Source: an uncultured bacterium
GTDB taxonomy: Bacteria > Nitrospirota > Thermodesulfovibrionia > Thermodesulfovibrionales > Thermodesulfovibrionaceae
DNA length: 52,538 nucleotides
Direction: 5' to 3'
NCBI GenBank assembly: GCA_937998865.1
Contig: CALLBR010000025.1
Location: forward strand, 1 to 52,538
Position numbers and translations under genes: made by a program. The notes under the pieces are model-generated. The model saw only the letters and a program-made list of their open reading frames with translations, was not told the origin of the DNA and did not search any database. Shown here piece by piece: positions 31,995 to 40,828 of this stretch; position 1 is the stretch's first letter; every line of letters starts with the position of its first letter.

Positions 31995-32000
31995 TAAAAT
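31995..32000 (+). promoter_or_regulatory. Candidate -10 box of ispDF
   Basis: TAAAAT with nine bases to the ATG at 32010 and no Shine-Dalgarno; predicts a leaderless or very short leader. Confidence 0.4.
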
Positions 32001-32009
32001 ACTTTATAA

Positions 32010-33173
32010 ATGAAAATTCAGGCAATCATAGTAGCAGCAGGCTTAGGTAAAAGATTCGGTTCTTCTGATAAAGTACTTATTTCTGTAGAAGATATTCCTA
32101 TTTTTATTCGGGCAATAAAACCTTTTGAAAAACTTAAAGAAATCCACAACATCTGTTTAGTTACTCGCAAAGAACTTTTTGAAACTGTGGATTATTATCT
32201 TAAAAAATTTAACATTAAAAAAGTTAAATCAATCATTGAAGGTGGTAAGGAAAGACAAGACTCCGTCTATAATGCTTTGAAAAGTCTTTCGGAGGATACT
32301 GACATAGTATTAATTCACGATGCTGCCAGACCTCTCATTGATGAAGATTTAGTAAAAAGGGTTCTCCAAAGCCTTACTCCCTCTGTTGATGGTGTTATAC
32401 CAAGCACCACCATAACTGATACTGTAAAATGGATAAGGTCTGGAAATATGGTAGGTGGAACTTTAAATAGAGATGTTTTAAGAATGATTCAGACTCCACA
32501 AGTTTTTTGGTACAGGAGAGTTCTTTCAGCCTATGAAAAAGCTTATGAGGAAAATTACTACGGAACCGATGATGCTTCTCTGGTGGAAAGATATAGTGGA
32601 AAAGTAATGGTAGTGGAAGGAGATCCGAAAAATATAAAGATAACTACACCCTATGATCTAAAAAAAATGGAGGCATTCATGACCGGTAATTATTTTGATT
32701 TTAGGGGGTTAAGAGTTGGAATTGGTTACGATAGTCACCCTTTTGAAGAAGGTAGAAAACTAATAATTGGAGGAGTAACAATACCATACCATAAGGGACT
32801 TAAAGGTCACTCCGATGCGGATGTACTTATACATGCTATAATCGATTCCCTTTTAGGTTGTGCTGGACTTGGTGATATTGGAAGACACTTTCCCGATACA
32901 GATTCCCAATATAGAGACATTTCAAGCCTTATTTTACTTGAAAAGACCCTCGAAATACTAAATAGGGCTAAGGTGGAACCACTATGGATAGATTGCACAA
33001 TTTTTGCTGAAAAGCCAAAACTTTCTCCCTATATACCAGAGATGCAGGAGAGAATAGGTAGTTTGGGAATTAATATAAACATTAAAGCAAAAACAAACGA
33101 AAAAATGGGTTTCATAGGCAGACAAGAAGGAATAGCTGCTGAAGCTCTCTGCTTAGGAAGAATAGTCAGATAA
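32010..33173 (+). CDS. ispDF: Bifunctional IspD/IspF enzyme of the MEP isoprenoid pathway
   Basis: A 387-residue fusion. Residues 1-225 are IspD (2-C-methyl-D-erythritol 4-phosphate cytidylyltransferase) with IIVAAGLGKRFG, VLIHDAARPLI and TPQVFWYRRVL. Residues 232-387 are IspF (MECDP synthase) with YDSHPF, GHSDADVLIHAIIDSLLG and the zinc ligands Asp/His there, plus MGFIGRQEGIAAEA. The enzymes act two steps apart, with IspE between them. No separate copy of either is in the window. Confidence 0.96.
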   Translation: MKIQAIIVAAGLGKRFGSSDKVLISVEDIPIFIRAIKPFEKLKEIHNICLVTRKELFETVDYYLKKFNIKKVKSIIEGGKERQDSVYNALKSLSEDTDIVLIHDAARPLIDEDLVKRVLQSLTPSVDGVIPSTTITDTVKWIRSGNMVGGTLNRDVLRMIQTPQVFWYRRVLSAYEKAYEENYYGTDDASLVERYSGKVMVVEGDPKNIKITTPYDLKKMEAFMTGNYFDFRGLRVGIGYDSHPFEEGRKLIIGGVTIPYHKGLKGHSDADVLIHAIIDSLLGCAGLGDIGRHFPDTDSQYRDISSLILLEKTLEILNRAKVEPLWIDCTIFAEKPKLSPYIPEMQERIGSLGININIKAKTNEKMGFIGRQEGIAAEALCLGRIVR

Positions 33174-33513
33174 CACAAATTAATCATGTAGAGCTTGTTT
33201 TACAGGGATTAGGAATAAGCCTTTAGGCTTAAGAAGCAATCTAGCCCTATCTAATTTATGGTATTGCAAAAAGAGGAAATTTCTTCGCACTACTTCGGTT
33301 GCTTACTTCGGCTTCTTTCCCAATCTTTCAAAAACTTAGAGAGAAAGCCTTGGCAATAACAATGAAAGATTTGTAACGCCAGGATGCTTATGATGCTCCA
33401 TCACCTTTGCCATGAAATTATAAGGCATACTTGTAGAGAGTAAACTTTTAACGATCAGAACGTTACAACTGAGATGTTGAAAAAAATATTAAAATATTGA
33501 AAACTATATCATT
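33174..33513. other. 340-base non-coding gap with repeat remnants
   Basis: No convincing gene or RNA was found. It holds a hairpin AAGCC-TTTA-GGCTT (33218-33231 region), the 12-mer AGGCTTAAGAAG (33225-33236) shared with 14462-14473, a following GCAATCTAGCCC, and two ACTTCGG copies near 33292 and 33306. These look like decayed copies of a short dispersed GCAATC-type repeat. The end is AT-rich and may hold the promoter for the following GTG-start gene. Confidence 0.45.
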
Positions 33514-34191
33514 GTGATTTTCCCTTTAAGTATAGGAGTAACTTCAAGCATAAGTGGATTGGGGAAAACTACTTTTATAGAGAATTTTATAAGATTTGTT
33601 AAAAGAAGATATAAAAATCTCATCATAGTAGCAATAAAATATACTAAAACTAATCAAATAACACGTATTACCAAAAACTCTGAGTTAATAGAACAATTCG
33701 GTAAAGATACAGAAAGAATGAAAAGAGCAGGAGCAGATTATGTCTATTGGGTTCAATCTCCTCGAAAGGAATTGGAAATTTTAAGTGAAAGATTGAAGCA
33801 TGAGCTTCCCTTATCCATCCCTTCTTTCAGAGAGACGATAATTATAATGGAAGGTAATTCTTTAGTAAGATTTATGCAACCTGATGTTATAATATTTTTT
33901 AAGGGAGATATGACAGAGCAAATTAAGCCCTCTGGAAAGGATGTCCTTGATATAGCTGATATAATAATAGAGAAGGACTATAAAGTGGAGGAAATTATGT
34001 CAAAGATTGAAGAAGTTCAACAAAAAAAACTAATTGAGAAGTTATTAAAAGAGAGAACTAATGATGGAAGAATCTCCTGTTCAGAAGCAAGAAAAATTGC
34101 TGAAGAATTAAGGGTTCCCTATATTGAAGTAGGAAGAATGGCTAATGAACTTAAAATAAAAATTAAGAAATGTGAACTTGGTTGCTTTTAA
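33514..34191 (+). CDS. MobB-like P-loop protein with C-terminal Cys domain
   Basis: A 225-residue protein starting with GTG at 33514, without a Shine-Dalgarno. Residues 5-150 resemble MobB-type P-loop GTPases of molybdopterin dinucleotide synthesis; the loop reads GVTSSISGLGKTTFIENF, a relaxed Walker A. Residues 165-225 form a helix-turn-helix-like domain (GRISCSEARKIAEELRVPYIEVGRMANEL) that ends in KIKKCELGCF, with Cys at the extreme C-terminus. I do not know the function of that domain. Link to molybdenum cofactor is inferred; moaC is 21 kb away. Confidence 0.6.
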   Translation: MIFPLSIGVTSSISGLGKTTFIENFIRFVKRRYKNLIIVAIKYTKTNQITRITKNSELIEQFGKDTERMKRAGADYVYWVQSPRKELEILSERLKHELPLSIPSFRETIIIMEGNSLVRFMQPDVIIFFKGDMTEQIKPSGKDVLDIADIIIEKDYKVEEIMSKIEEVQQKKLIEKLLKERTNDGRISCSEARKIAEELRVPYIEVGRMANELKIKIKKCELGCF

Positions 34192-34997
34192 TGGGAACTA
34201 TTTTTTTTGAATTAGCACTTACTTTCTATTTTGCCGCTTCCCTTTTAAGTTTTGTGGGTATTATTAGAAAAAAGCAAGATTTTGACAGGGTAATATTAAT
34301 TTTAAGTTTATGTGGTTTTATTTTCCATTTAATTTATTTTTTCTTCAGATACTTTAAGACTGGACAAGTACCAATTTTCTCCATGCATGAAGCAAATTCT
34401 TTTTTTGCTTGGTGTATCTTGCTTGTAACTTTTCTTATTTACTTTTCCAGTAAAGTTGAAATTATTAATTTTAATATTATACTAACTTTTTCTTTTATGT
34501 TTATTAGTGCTTTTTTCCCGCGAAATGTTCCTATTTTAAAGGCAGAGTTAAAAAATATTTGGATAGGTATCCATGCACTATTGGCTGTTTTTGGTATTGC
34601 TCTGTTCAGTTTAGCCTTTGTTTTTAGCATTCTCTATTTAGTTCAAGAGAGAGCTATAAAGATTAAAAAATTGGGAGGACCTGTCAGTATAATTCCAAGC
34701 CTTGAAATTCTTGATAAATTAAATTATCGTCTCATATGGTGGGGCTTTCCTATTTATACATTAGCATTAATTGTAGGTTTTGTTAAATATTTTTCTTTGT
34801 TAGGATTTCTTTGGGATCCCAAGGAAATATGGAGTTTTTTAACATGGTTAGTTTACTTATCAATCTTTTATTTAAGAGTAAAGAGTGACTGGAGAAAGAA
34901 GAAGGCTGCCTATCTTACTATCTTTGCCTTTCTTCTTTTAATCGTCGGATTTTTTGGAATAAATCTATTGACTGAGAGCTTTCATAAACCATTATGA
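34191..34997 (+). CDS. CcsA/HemX-type cytochrome c assembly membrane protein
   Basis: A 268-residue membrane protein with about eight helices. The heme-handling tryptophan-rich motif appears as LGFLWDPKEIWSFLTWLVY near residue 210, and conserved His occurs at MHEANSF (about 67) and IHALLAVFG (about 126). ATG 34191 overlaps the previous stop as TAATG. Being directly before hemA, it corresponds to HemX of the Bacillus hem operon, or to ResC/CcsA of cytochrome c biogenesis; the two cannot be separated by sequence alone. Confidence 0.85.
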   Translation: MGTIFFELALTFYFAASLLSFVGIIRKKQDFDRVILILSLCGFIFHLIYFFFRYFKTGQVPIFSMHEANSFFAWCILLVTFLIYFSSKVEIINFNIILTFSFMFISAFFPRNVPILKAELKNIWIGIHALLAVFGIALFSLAFVFSILYLVQERAIKIKKLGGPVSIIPSLEILDKLNYRLIWWGFPIYTLALIVGFVKYFSLLGFLWDPKEIWSFLTWLVYLSIFYLRVKSDWRKKKAAYLTIFAFLLLIVGFFGINLLTESFHKPL

Positions 34998-36298
34998 ACT
35001 TAATTGTTGTAGGATTAAATCATAAAACAGCGCCTGTGGAAATAAGAGAGAGATTAGCTTTCAATAATAAGGAACTTATTAGAGAGGGTTTAAGATACTT
35101 ACTCAACAGATGTGGCGTTCATGAGGCATTAATTTTTTCAACTTGCAATAGAGTGGAGGTATATTCTTATAAATCAATATCATCCTGTAGTCTTACCTAC
35201 ATGGAAGAAGAAGAAAATCATTTGGAGAATTCCATTAAGAAGTTTCTGTCAGATTTTCATAAAATGGAAATTGAAGATTTTGAAAAATATCTTTATATTT
35301 ATAGAGACAGAGAGGCAGTAGAGCATCTTTTCAAGGTCTCAGCAAGTTTAGACTCAATGGTAATAGGGGAACCTCAGATTACAGGGCAAGTAAAGGAGGC
35401 TTTTGAAATTGCTTTATCTGAAAAAGCAACCTCTCTCATATTCAATCATCTTATGAACCGTGCTCTTTTTACTGCAAAAAGAGTTAGGAAAGAAACCAGA
35501 ATAGGAGAGAATCCTGTATCAGTAAGTTATGCAGCTGTTGGTTTAATAAAAAAAGTTTTTGATGATCTCTCAACTAAATCTGTTTTGCTACTTGGCGCTG
35601 GTGAAATGGCAGAACTGGCTATAAGAAATCTAATAGGGAGTGGTGTCAAAGATATCTATGTTACGAACAGAACTTATGAGCGAGCAGAGGAATTAGCAAA
35701 ACTCTTTAAGGGAAAGGCTACATCTTTCGAGAAGCTAAAAGAGAGTCTTATTCAAGTAGATATTGTACTATGCTCTACAGCAGCTCCCAATTACGTTATT
35801 GAGGAAAAAGTTCTTAGGGAAGTCATGTCTCTTAGAAAGTACAAACCTATATTTTTAATAGATATATCAGTACCTCGAAACATTGATCCTAATTGCAATA
35901 ACATTGATAATGTTTATCTTTACAATATTGATGACCTACAGGATGTAGTTGATTCAAATATGCTGGAGAGAAAAAAAGAAGCAGAAAAAGCTTTACAAAT
36001 AGTTAATGAAGAGACAGATAAATTTTTCCAATGGTTAAATTCTTTAAGCACTGTTCCTGTTATTGTTTCCATTAGAAATAAGGCAGAACAGATAAGGCAA
36101 GAGGAATTTGAAAAATTTAGAGTTAAGTTTAAAAATTTATCTCCTGAAATTTTAAATTCCGTTGAGTATTTAACTTACAGCATTATAAATAAAATAATGC
36201 ATGAGCCCACTGTAGCTCTTAAAAATAACTGTGAAATGAAAGAAACATTGATCTTAGCTGCTAGGAGGTTATTCGGTCTTGAAAATGAAGAAGAATAG
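34994..36298 (+). CDS. hemA: Glutamyl-tRNA reductase
   Basis: A 434-residue enzyme that reduces glutamyl-tRNA to glutamate 1-semialdehyde in C5-pathway tetrapyrrole synthesis. Catalytic Cys51 lies in FSTCNRVEVYS, GLNHKTAPVEIRE is at residues 7-19, VSASLDSMVIGEPQITGQVKEAF near 117 and the NADPH domain has LLLGAGEMAEL near 199. It overlaps the upstream gene by four bases and hemC by 20. Confidence 0.97.
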   Translation: MNLIVVGLNHKTAPVEIRERLAFNNKELIREGLRYLLNRCGVHEALIFSTCNRVEVYSYKSISSCSLTYMEEEENHLENSIKKFLSDFHKMEIEDFEKYLYIYRDREAVEHLFKVSASLDSMVIGEPQITGQVKEAFEIALSEKATSLIFNHLMNRALFTAKRVRKETRIGENPVSVSYAAVGLIKKVFDDLSTKSVLLLGAGEMAELAIRNLIGSGVKDIYVTNRTYERAEELAKLFKGKATSFEKLKESLIQVDIVLCSTAAPNYVIEEKVLREVMSLRKYKPIFLIDISVPRNIDPNCNNIDNVYLYNIDDLQDVVDSNMLERKKEAEKALQIVNEETDKFFQWLNSLSTVPVIVSIRNKAEQIRQEEFEKFRVKFKNLSPEILNSVEYLTYSIINKIMHEPTVALKNNCEMKETLILAARRLFGLENEEE

Positions 36299-37241
36299 GA
36301 TTGTAATAGGAACAAGAGGAAGCAAACTTGCCCTGTGGCAGGCAAATTGGGTAAAAGAAAGATTAGAATCTCTTTATCCCCGCTTAAAAATTGAAATAGA
36401 AAAGATAAAGACCACAGGAGATAAAATTTTGGATGCACCTTTAGCAAAAATTGGAGGTAAGGGATTATTTGTGAAAGAAATAGAGGAAGCATTACTCCAA
36501 GGAAGAATCCATTTAGCTGTTCACAGCATGAAAGATGTTCCTACAGAGATTCCTTTAGGATTACATATCTCTGCCATATGTGAAAGAGAAGATCCAAGAG
36601 ATGTCTTAATAAGTAAAAATGGGGAGTCTCTTAAGGAATTATTGGATGGTGCTTTGGTGGGAACAAGCAGTTTAAGAAGAACGGTTCAAATAAAAAATAT
36701 AAGGAAAGACTTAGTGATAAAACCTCTGAGAGGTAATGTGGATACAAGAATTAGAAAACTAAAAGAGGGAGAATTTCATGCAATTATTCTTGCCTTGGCG
36801 GGTGTCAAGAGAATGGGCTATGAAAATATATTCAAAAATATTCTTTCTATAGATGAAATGATTCCTGCTATAGGTCAAGGTGCTATTGGTATAGAAACAA
36901 GAAGTGATGACTACTTTATTAATGATTTGGTGAATCCTTTAAATCACTGGGAAACACAGGTTTGTGTTTATGCTGAGAGAGCTTTTTTATCAGTTATGGG
37001 TGGAGGTTGTCAGGTACCTCTTGCTTGTCATGCCAGATTGGAGGATAATTTTTTAAAAATAGTTGGAATGATAGGAGATCCTGAAGAAAACAGAGATTTA
37101 ATAAAAGGGTCAAGACAATATACATTCAGTTCTAAATCTTCTATTCTTGAGGAAGCCAAAAGAATTGGTGAGGAGCTTGCAGAGGAGTTGCTAAACAGAG
37201 GAGGTAGGGAGATACTTCAAAAAGTTTACTCAAAAAATTAA
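36279..37241 (+). CDS. hemC: Porphobilinogen deaminase
   Basis: A 320-residue hydroxymethylbilane synthase. Cys244 in VMGGGCQVPLACHA binds the dipyrromethane cofactor; GTRGSKLALWQA and HSMKDVPTEIP are catalytic motifs. Start is uncertain: TTG 36279 is ten bases after AGGAGG (36263-36268), while ATG 36285 is 16 bases away; I use TTG for spacing. hemD and hemB do not follow. The 3' end overlaps the convergent sigma-54 regulator by 12 bases. Confidence 0.96.
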   Translation: MKMKKNRIVIGTRGSKLALWQANWVKERLESLYPRLKIEIEKIKTTGDKILDAPLAKIGGKGLFVKEIEEALLQGRIHLAVHSMKDVPTEIPLGLHISAICEREDPRDVLISKNGESLKELLDGALVGTSSLRRTVQIKNIRKDLVIKPLRGNVDTRIRKLKEGEFHAIILALAGVKRMGYENIFKNILSIDEMIPAIGQGAIGIETRSDDYFINDLVNPLNHWETQVCVYAERAFLSVMGGGCQVPLACHARLEDNFLKIVGMIGDPEENRDLIKGSRQYTFSSKSSILEEAKRIGEELAEELLNRGGREILQKVYSKN

Positions 37242-38549
37242 GTAATCACTTTCCTCAATACCATATTCTTTGATTTTATAATAAAGGGTTCTTAGAGAGA
37301 TTCCAAGATTTTGAGAAGCTTCCTTTTTATTGCCTTTAGAATTTTTTAGTGCTTCAATAATGGCTTTTTTTTCTAAGGTTTTAAGGTCATTGGCTTGCAC
37401 TTCACTGTCTGTTTCAGCTTTAAGTTCAATTTTATCAGAATTTGATAAAAGTATAGCTCTTTCAATAATATTTTCAAGTTCTCTTATATTGCCTGGAAAA
37501 GAATAAGTTTGAAGGAAATTTATCGATTTGTTATCTAATTTTTTAACTGCTTTTCCCACTCTCATAGAAATTTTTTTTATTAGATATTCAGCAATTTTTA
37601 CTATTGCTTCTCTTCTGTCTCTTAAGGGAGGTAATTTTATTGGGAAAACATTTAGTCGAAAATAAAGATCTTCTCTGAATTTTTTCTCTTTTACCATTTG
37701 TTTTAAGTCTTTATTTGTAGCAGTGATAAAACGAGCATTGGTTTTGATACTTTGTAGACCTCCTAATCTTTCAAAAGTCTTGGTTTGTAAGACTCTTAAA
37801 AATTTAGCTTGAACAAGAGGTGTAAGCTCTCCAATTTCATCAAGAAATAAGGTACCATCTTTGGCAAGTTCTATTTTGCCAGGTTTTTGTTTTATAGCTC
37901 CTGAAAAGGCACCCTTTTCATATCCAAAAAGTTCTGATTCAATAAGAGATTCAGGAAGAGAGGCACAGTTTATCTCTACAAATTCTCCTTTTCTTTTACT
38001 CATTTTATGGATTACTTTAGCTATAGCTGATTTCCCTGTGCCTGTTTCACCATAAAGTATGATAGTAGTTTCAGTTGGTGCTACTTGATTAATTATTCTA
38101 TATATGTTTTCCATCCCAGCAAAGAGGATATCCTGTGGTATTTCATCATCAATTTTATGGAGAGAGTTCTTGGGCACTGGAGATTTAAGGATTTCTCCAA
38201 TTTTACTTAGAAATTCCTCAGGTGATGGAAGAGGTTTTGTAATGTAGTCGATAGCTCCTTTTTTTACTGCTTCTACAGCAGAAGGGATGCTTCCAAAGGC
38301 AGTGATGATTATAAAATTTTTATGGGGTAATATTTTACTTGCCTTATCGATAAAACTTATTCCATCCATCTTTGGCATTTTTAAATCAGAAATTACTAAA
38401 TGAGGAGAAAAATCATTAAGAGCTTGCAAAGCAATCTCAGGATCATGAAATACTTCTACTCTGTAGCTTTCTTCTTCAAGAATTGTTTTTAAAAAGGTAG
38501 CAAAAGATATATCATCTTCTACTATAAGGATTCGGGCATTATTAAGCAT
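37230..38549 (-). CDS. NtrC-type sigma-54-dependent response regulator
   Basis: A 439-residue protein. The receiver domain (1-120) has phospho-acceptor Asp55 in LVISDLKMPK. The AAA+ domain (about 140-365) has Walker A GETGTGKS and the sigma-54 contact loop as GAFSGA instead of the common GAFTGA. A Fis-type helix-turn-helix ends the protein (KKEASQNLGISLRTLYYKIKEYG). It pairs with the kinase gene directly upstream (28-base overlap). Its targets are unknown; no sigma-54 promoter was seen nearby. Confidence 0.95.
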   Translation of the reverse strand: MLNNARILIVEDDISFATFLKTILEEESYRVEVFHDPEIALQALNDFSPHLVISDLKMPKMDGISFIDKASKILPHKNFIIITAFGSIPSAVEAVKKGAIDYITKPLPSPEEFLSKIGEILKSPVPKNSLHKIDDEIPQDILFAGMENIYRIINQVAPTETTIILYGETGTGKSAIAKVIHKMSKRKGEFVEINCASLPESLIESELFGYEKGAFSGAIKQKPGKIELAKDGTLFLDEIGELTPLVQAKFLRVLQTKTFERLGGLQSIKTNARFITATNKDLKQMVKEKKFREDLYFRLNVFPIKLPPLRDRREAIVKIAEYLIKKISMRVGKAVKKLDNKSINFLQTYSFPGNIRELENIIERAILLSNSDKIELKAETDSEVQANDLKTLEKKAIIEALKNSKGNKKEASQNLGISLRTLYYKIKEYGIEESDYLIF

Positions 38550-39778
38550 ACTGTGGTTCCTATATTTTTTTTACTTTTTATTTTTAGTTCTATTTTTAAG
38601 GTTTCACAAAGTTTTTCTACAATGGCAAGCCCTAAACCTGAACCTTTAGATTTAGTGGTAAAGAAGGCTTCTTTTGCCTTTTTTAGAGTTACCCCATCCA
38701 TTCCTATGCCTGTATCGGTTATTTCAATTTTTATTTTATCATTTATTATTTTTTTTATTTCTACATTTATGACTTTTTCTTCCCTTCCTGCAACGGCATC
38801 AATAGCATTTTCAATGATATTTGTAATTATTTGTTTAAATTTATCTCTGTCAGATTTTACTAAGATACTTTCTATGTGAGTTTTTACAGTTATATCTTTA
38901 AGATTTTGAAAACTAAGTATTATTTCATTGAATACTTCTCTTATGTCAAACTCTGTTATGTTAATTTTGTGAGGTAGGGCATAGTTAGAAAGTTCATCTG
39001 ATAGCCTTTCAAGCCTCAGGCTCTCTTTTAGTATTATGTCCGTGTATTGTTTTAAGGGAGGATCCTTAATCTTTTTTGCTAAATACTGAGTAAATCCCTT
39101 TATGCTTCCAAGAGGATTTCTTATCTCATGAACTAATACTTTAGTAAGCATAGAGAGCTTCTCCAGTTCTTCCATTTTCCTTTGCATTTTAGACATTTTT
39201 TCCATTACAACCATTGCCAGTATGCCTGCAAATGTTATTAATAAAATGGAAAAGCCAACAAATATAAGGTGAGTTTTTGTTGTTCTTAGAAGGATTTCTG
39301 CAGGATAAATATGAAGGGCAACTCTTATCAAATAGGGATCATTCCCAATTCTAATAAGATTATCAGAAACAAAAACCTCCTCACCAGTTCCAAGGGTTAA
39401 CTTATGATAAAAAGGGGTATCTCTCCGAACTATTGTGGCTATTTCTTCAGAAGTTTTACCTATTAAAGCTGGATTTGAGTGAAGAACAATTTTGGATTTT
39501 TTATCATAAAGGGCAAGAAAAGCAATTCCCTCCCATTTTTCATTAATTAACATTTCAGACATTATGGTAATTCCTTCAGTTTGCAATTTCTCTATGCTGA
39601 GATTTTGAATAAGACTATTCAAAGCTACAGTTATTCCTAAGGCTTGCATTTTTAGGGATTCCTCTGTAGCCCTCTCAGCATTTTGGTAAAGAAAATATCC
39701 ACTTATTGAAAGGCTTATTATGGAAATTAAAACAATTGCTCCTATTCCTATTATTGATGTAAGATTCCTTGTCTTGAT
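38522..39778 (-). CDS. Membrane sensor histidine kinase, apparent ATC start
   Basis: With the start used here the protein has 418 residues: TM1 at about 8-31 (LTSIIGIGAIVLISIISLSI), a periplasmic Cache-like domain, TM2 near 168-190, HisKA with His217 (VLVHEIRNPLGSIKGF) and HATPase (NIIENAIDA, DTGIGM, GSGLGLAIV). The first ATG in frame is 39649, which would remove TM1 and leave the sensor domain unanchored at one end. The frame stays open upstream but has no ATG, GTG or TTG; ATC at 39776-39778 follows GAGGTG by five bases and begins (M)KTRNLTS. A base error (ATG read as ATC) is possible. Confidence 0.85.
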   Translation of the reverse strand: MKTRNLTSIIGIGAIVLISIISLSISGYFLYQNAERATEESLKMQALGITVALNSLIQNLSIEKLQTEGITIMSEMLINEKWEGIAFLALYDKKSKIVLHSNPALIGKTSEEIATIVRRDTPFYHKLTLGTGEEVFVSDNLIRIGNDPYLIRVALHIYPAEILLRTTKTHLIFVGFSILLITFAGILAMVVMEKMSKMQRKMEELEKLSMLTKVLVHEIRNPLGSIKGFTQYLAKKIKDPPLKQYTDIILKESLRLERLSDELSNYALPHKINITEFDIREVFNEIILSFQNLKDITVKTHIESILVKSDRDKFKQIITNIIENAIDAVAGREEKVINVEIKKIINDKIKIEITDTGIGMDGVTLKKAKEAFFTTKSKGSGLGLAIVEKLCETLKIELKIKSKKNIGTTVCLIMPESL

Positions 39779-40776
39779 CTCTCCACCTCTTTGTAAACTT
39801 CTTGAGGATTTTCAATATATTTAGGAGAAATATGAAGAATTTTTACCTCCCTTACTTTTGCTTTTCTTGCAATTTCACCAACAATCTTAGCAGTAAGATG
39901 ATTTCTTTGTAATGCTCTGTCTATATCTTTATGAAGAAAATAAGCCTCACAAAAGAGTATGTCAGAATGTCGAAGGAAGTTTATCAATTTTTTTATATTT
40001 TCTTCCTTTGGTGCCACATCCATAACATAGGAAATTTTTTCACCTTTTGTGATTATCAGAAGGGGAAAGACTTCTTCTATAGGAATGGTTCCTCTGGGTG
40101 TGTCCACTGTTAATTTTAAATTTTTATTTTTTGGTTTTAATATTTTATGGGGATCAAATTTGTAATGAGTTTTTACTAATTTTTTTAACTCTCCAAGCCA
40201 TGGACCAATTTGTAACCCTCTTTTTTCCAGTTCAACTTTATTAATATTGATATGATACTCCTCTTGTATTGAATAGGCAATAACAGGAATTCCATGTGAT
40301 AGCACTGTTGCTTTTACTTTAAAAAGAGAATCATTAAGTATGATGTTATTTTTTATGCCTATTATTCCTTTTTCTTCCTTTTTAAAGCCTTTTGATGCAG
40401 AAAAGACAGCAAAGCTCATCTCTTTGTTATTTTTTATTCCATAGGTTTCAATTTTAAGAGGATAATCTTCTACAAGATTCCAAGTGTAACCCCTTAGTTT
40501 GCCTTCTACAGCTTCAATAATGTTTTCAGGACCAAAAATTCTTATTGGTTCTTGTCTTCTTAGAATGGCTCTTATTACTTGATCAAAGCCTATAAAATGG
40601 TCTATGTGAGTATGAGTAACGAAGATATCGCTTATTTTTAAGATTTCGCTGAAGGAAATTCTTCTGATGTCGCCCAGATCTAAAAGTAAGGCTCTTTTCA
40701 GTCTTGATAACTGTATAAGAATACAAGGATCACCAAAGGCATTATTAATTGCTCTATAGTGAAAAAGTTTTGCCAC
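39751..40776 (-). CDS. RNase Z-like metallo-beta-lactamase fold hydrolase
   Basis: About 341 residues. The metal motif is THTHIDH (residues 55-60 from the GTG start), with further ligands at SHGIPV, MDVAPK and near HLTAKIVGEIARKAKV followed by LHISPKYI, which match the ribonuclease Z/Elac order. A tRNA 3'-processing role is possible, but the exosite arm is not obvious, so this may be a paralogous hydrolase. GTG 40776 was chosen since a TATAAT box ends nine bases upstream; a TTG at 40794 lies within that box. Its 3' end overlaps the sensor kinase start by 28 bases. Confidence 0.8.
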   Translation of the reverse strand: MAKLFHYRAINNAFGDPCILIQLSRLKRALLLDLGDIRRISFSEILKISDIFVTHTHIDHFIGFDQVIRAILRRQEPIRIFGPENIIEAVEGKLRGYTWNLVEDYPLKIETYGIKNNKEMSFAVFSASKGFKKEEKGIIGIKNNIILNDSLFKVKATVLSHGIPVIAYSIQEEYHININKVELEKRGLQIGPWLGELKKLVKTHYKFDPHKILKPKNKNLKLTVDTPRGTIPIEEVFPLLIITKGEKISYVMDVAPKEENIKKLINFLRHSDILFCEAYFLHKDIDRALQRNHLTAKIVGEIARKAKVREVKILHISPKYIENPQEVYKEVERSRQGILHQ

Positions 40777-40785
40777 AGTGTTATA

Positions 40786-40791
40786 ATTATA
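40786..40791 (-). promoter_or_regulatory. Candidate -10 box of the MBL hydrolase/kinase/regulator operon
   Basis: Consensus TATAAT on the minus strand, nine bases before GTG 40776, no Shine-Dalgarno. It implies a leaderless mRNA starting near the GTG and argues against the TTG at 40794. Confidence 0.5.
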
Positions 40792-40828
40792 CAAAATTAG
40801 GGATAGATTTTATTAATTGGAGGAAGTT

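Noticed and set aside
31792-32009. A His leader peptide and attenuator before hisG
   Set aside because: No small frame with consecutive His codons and no terminator hairpin could be found on the minus strand here.
33174-33513. A degraded gene or tRNA in the gap after ispDF
   Set aside because: No frame of useful length, no cloverleaf pairing; only short repeats seen.
40792-40794. TTG at 40794 as start of the MBL hydrolase
   Set aside because: It is immediately before and partly in the TATAAT box; a transcript from that box would not contain it.
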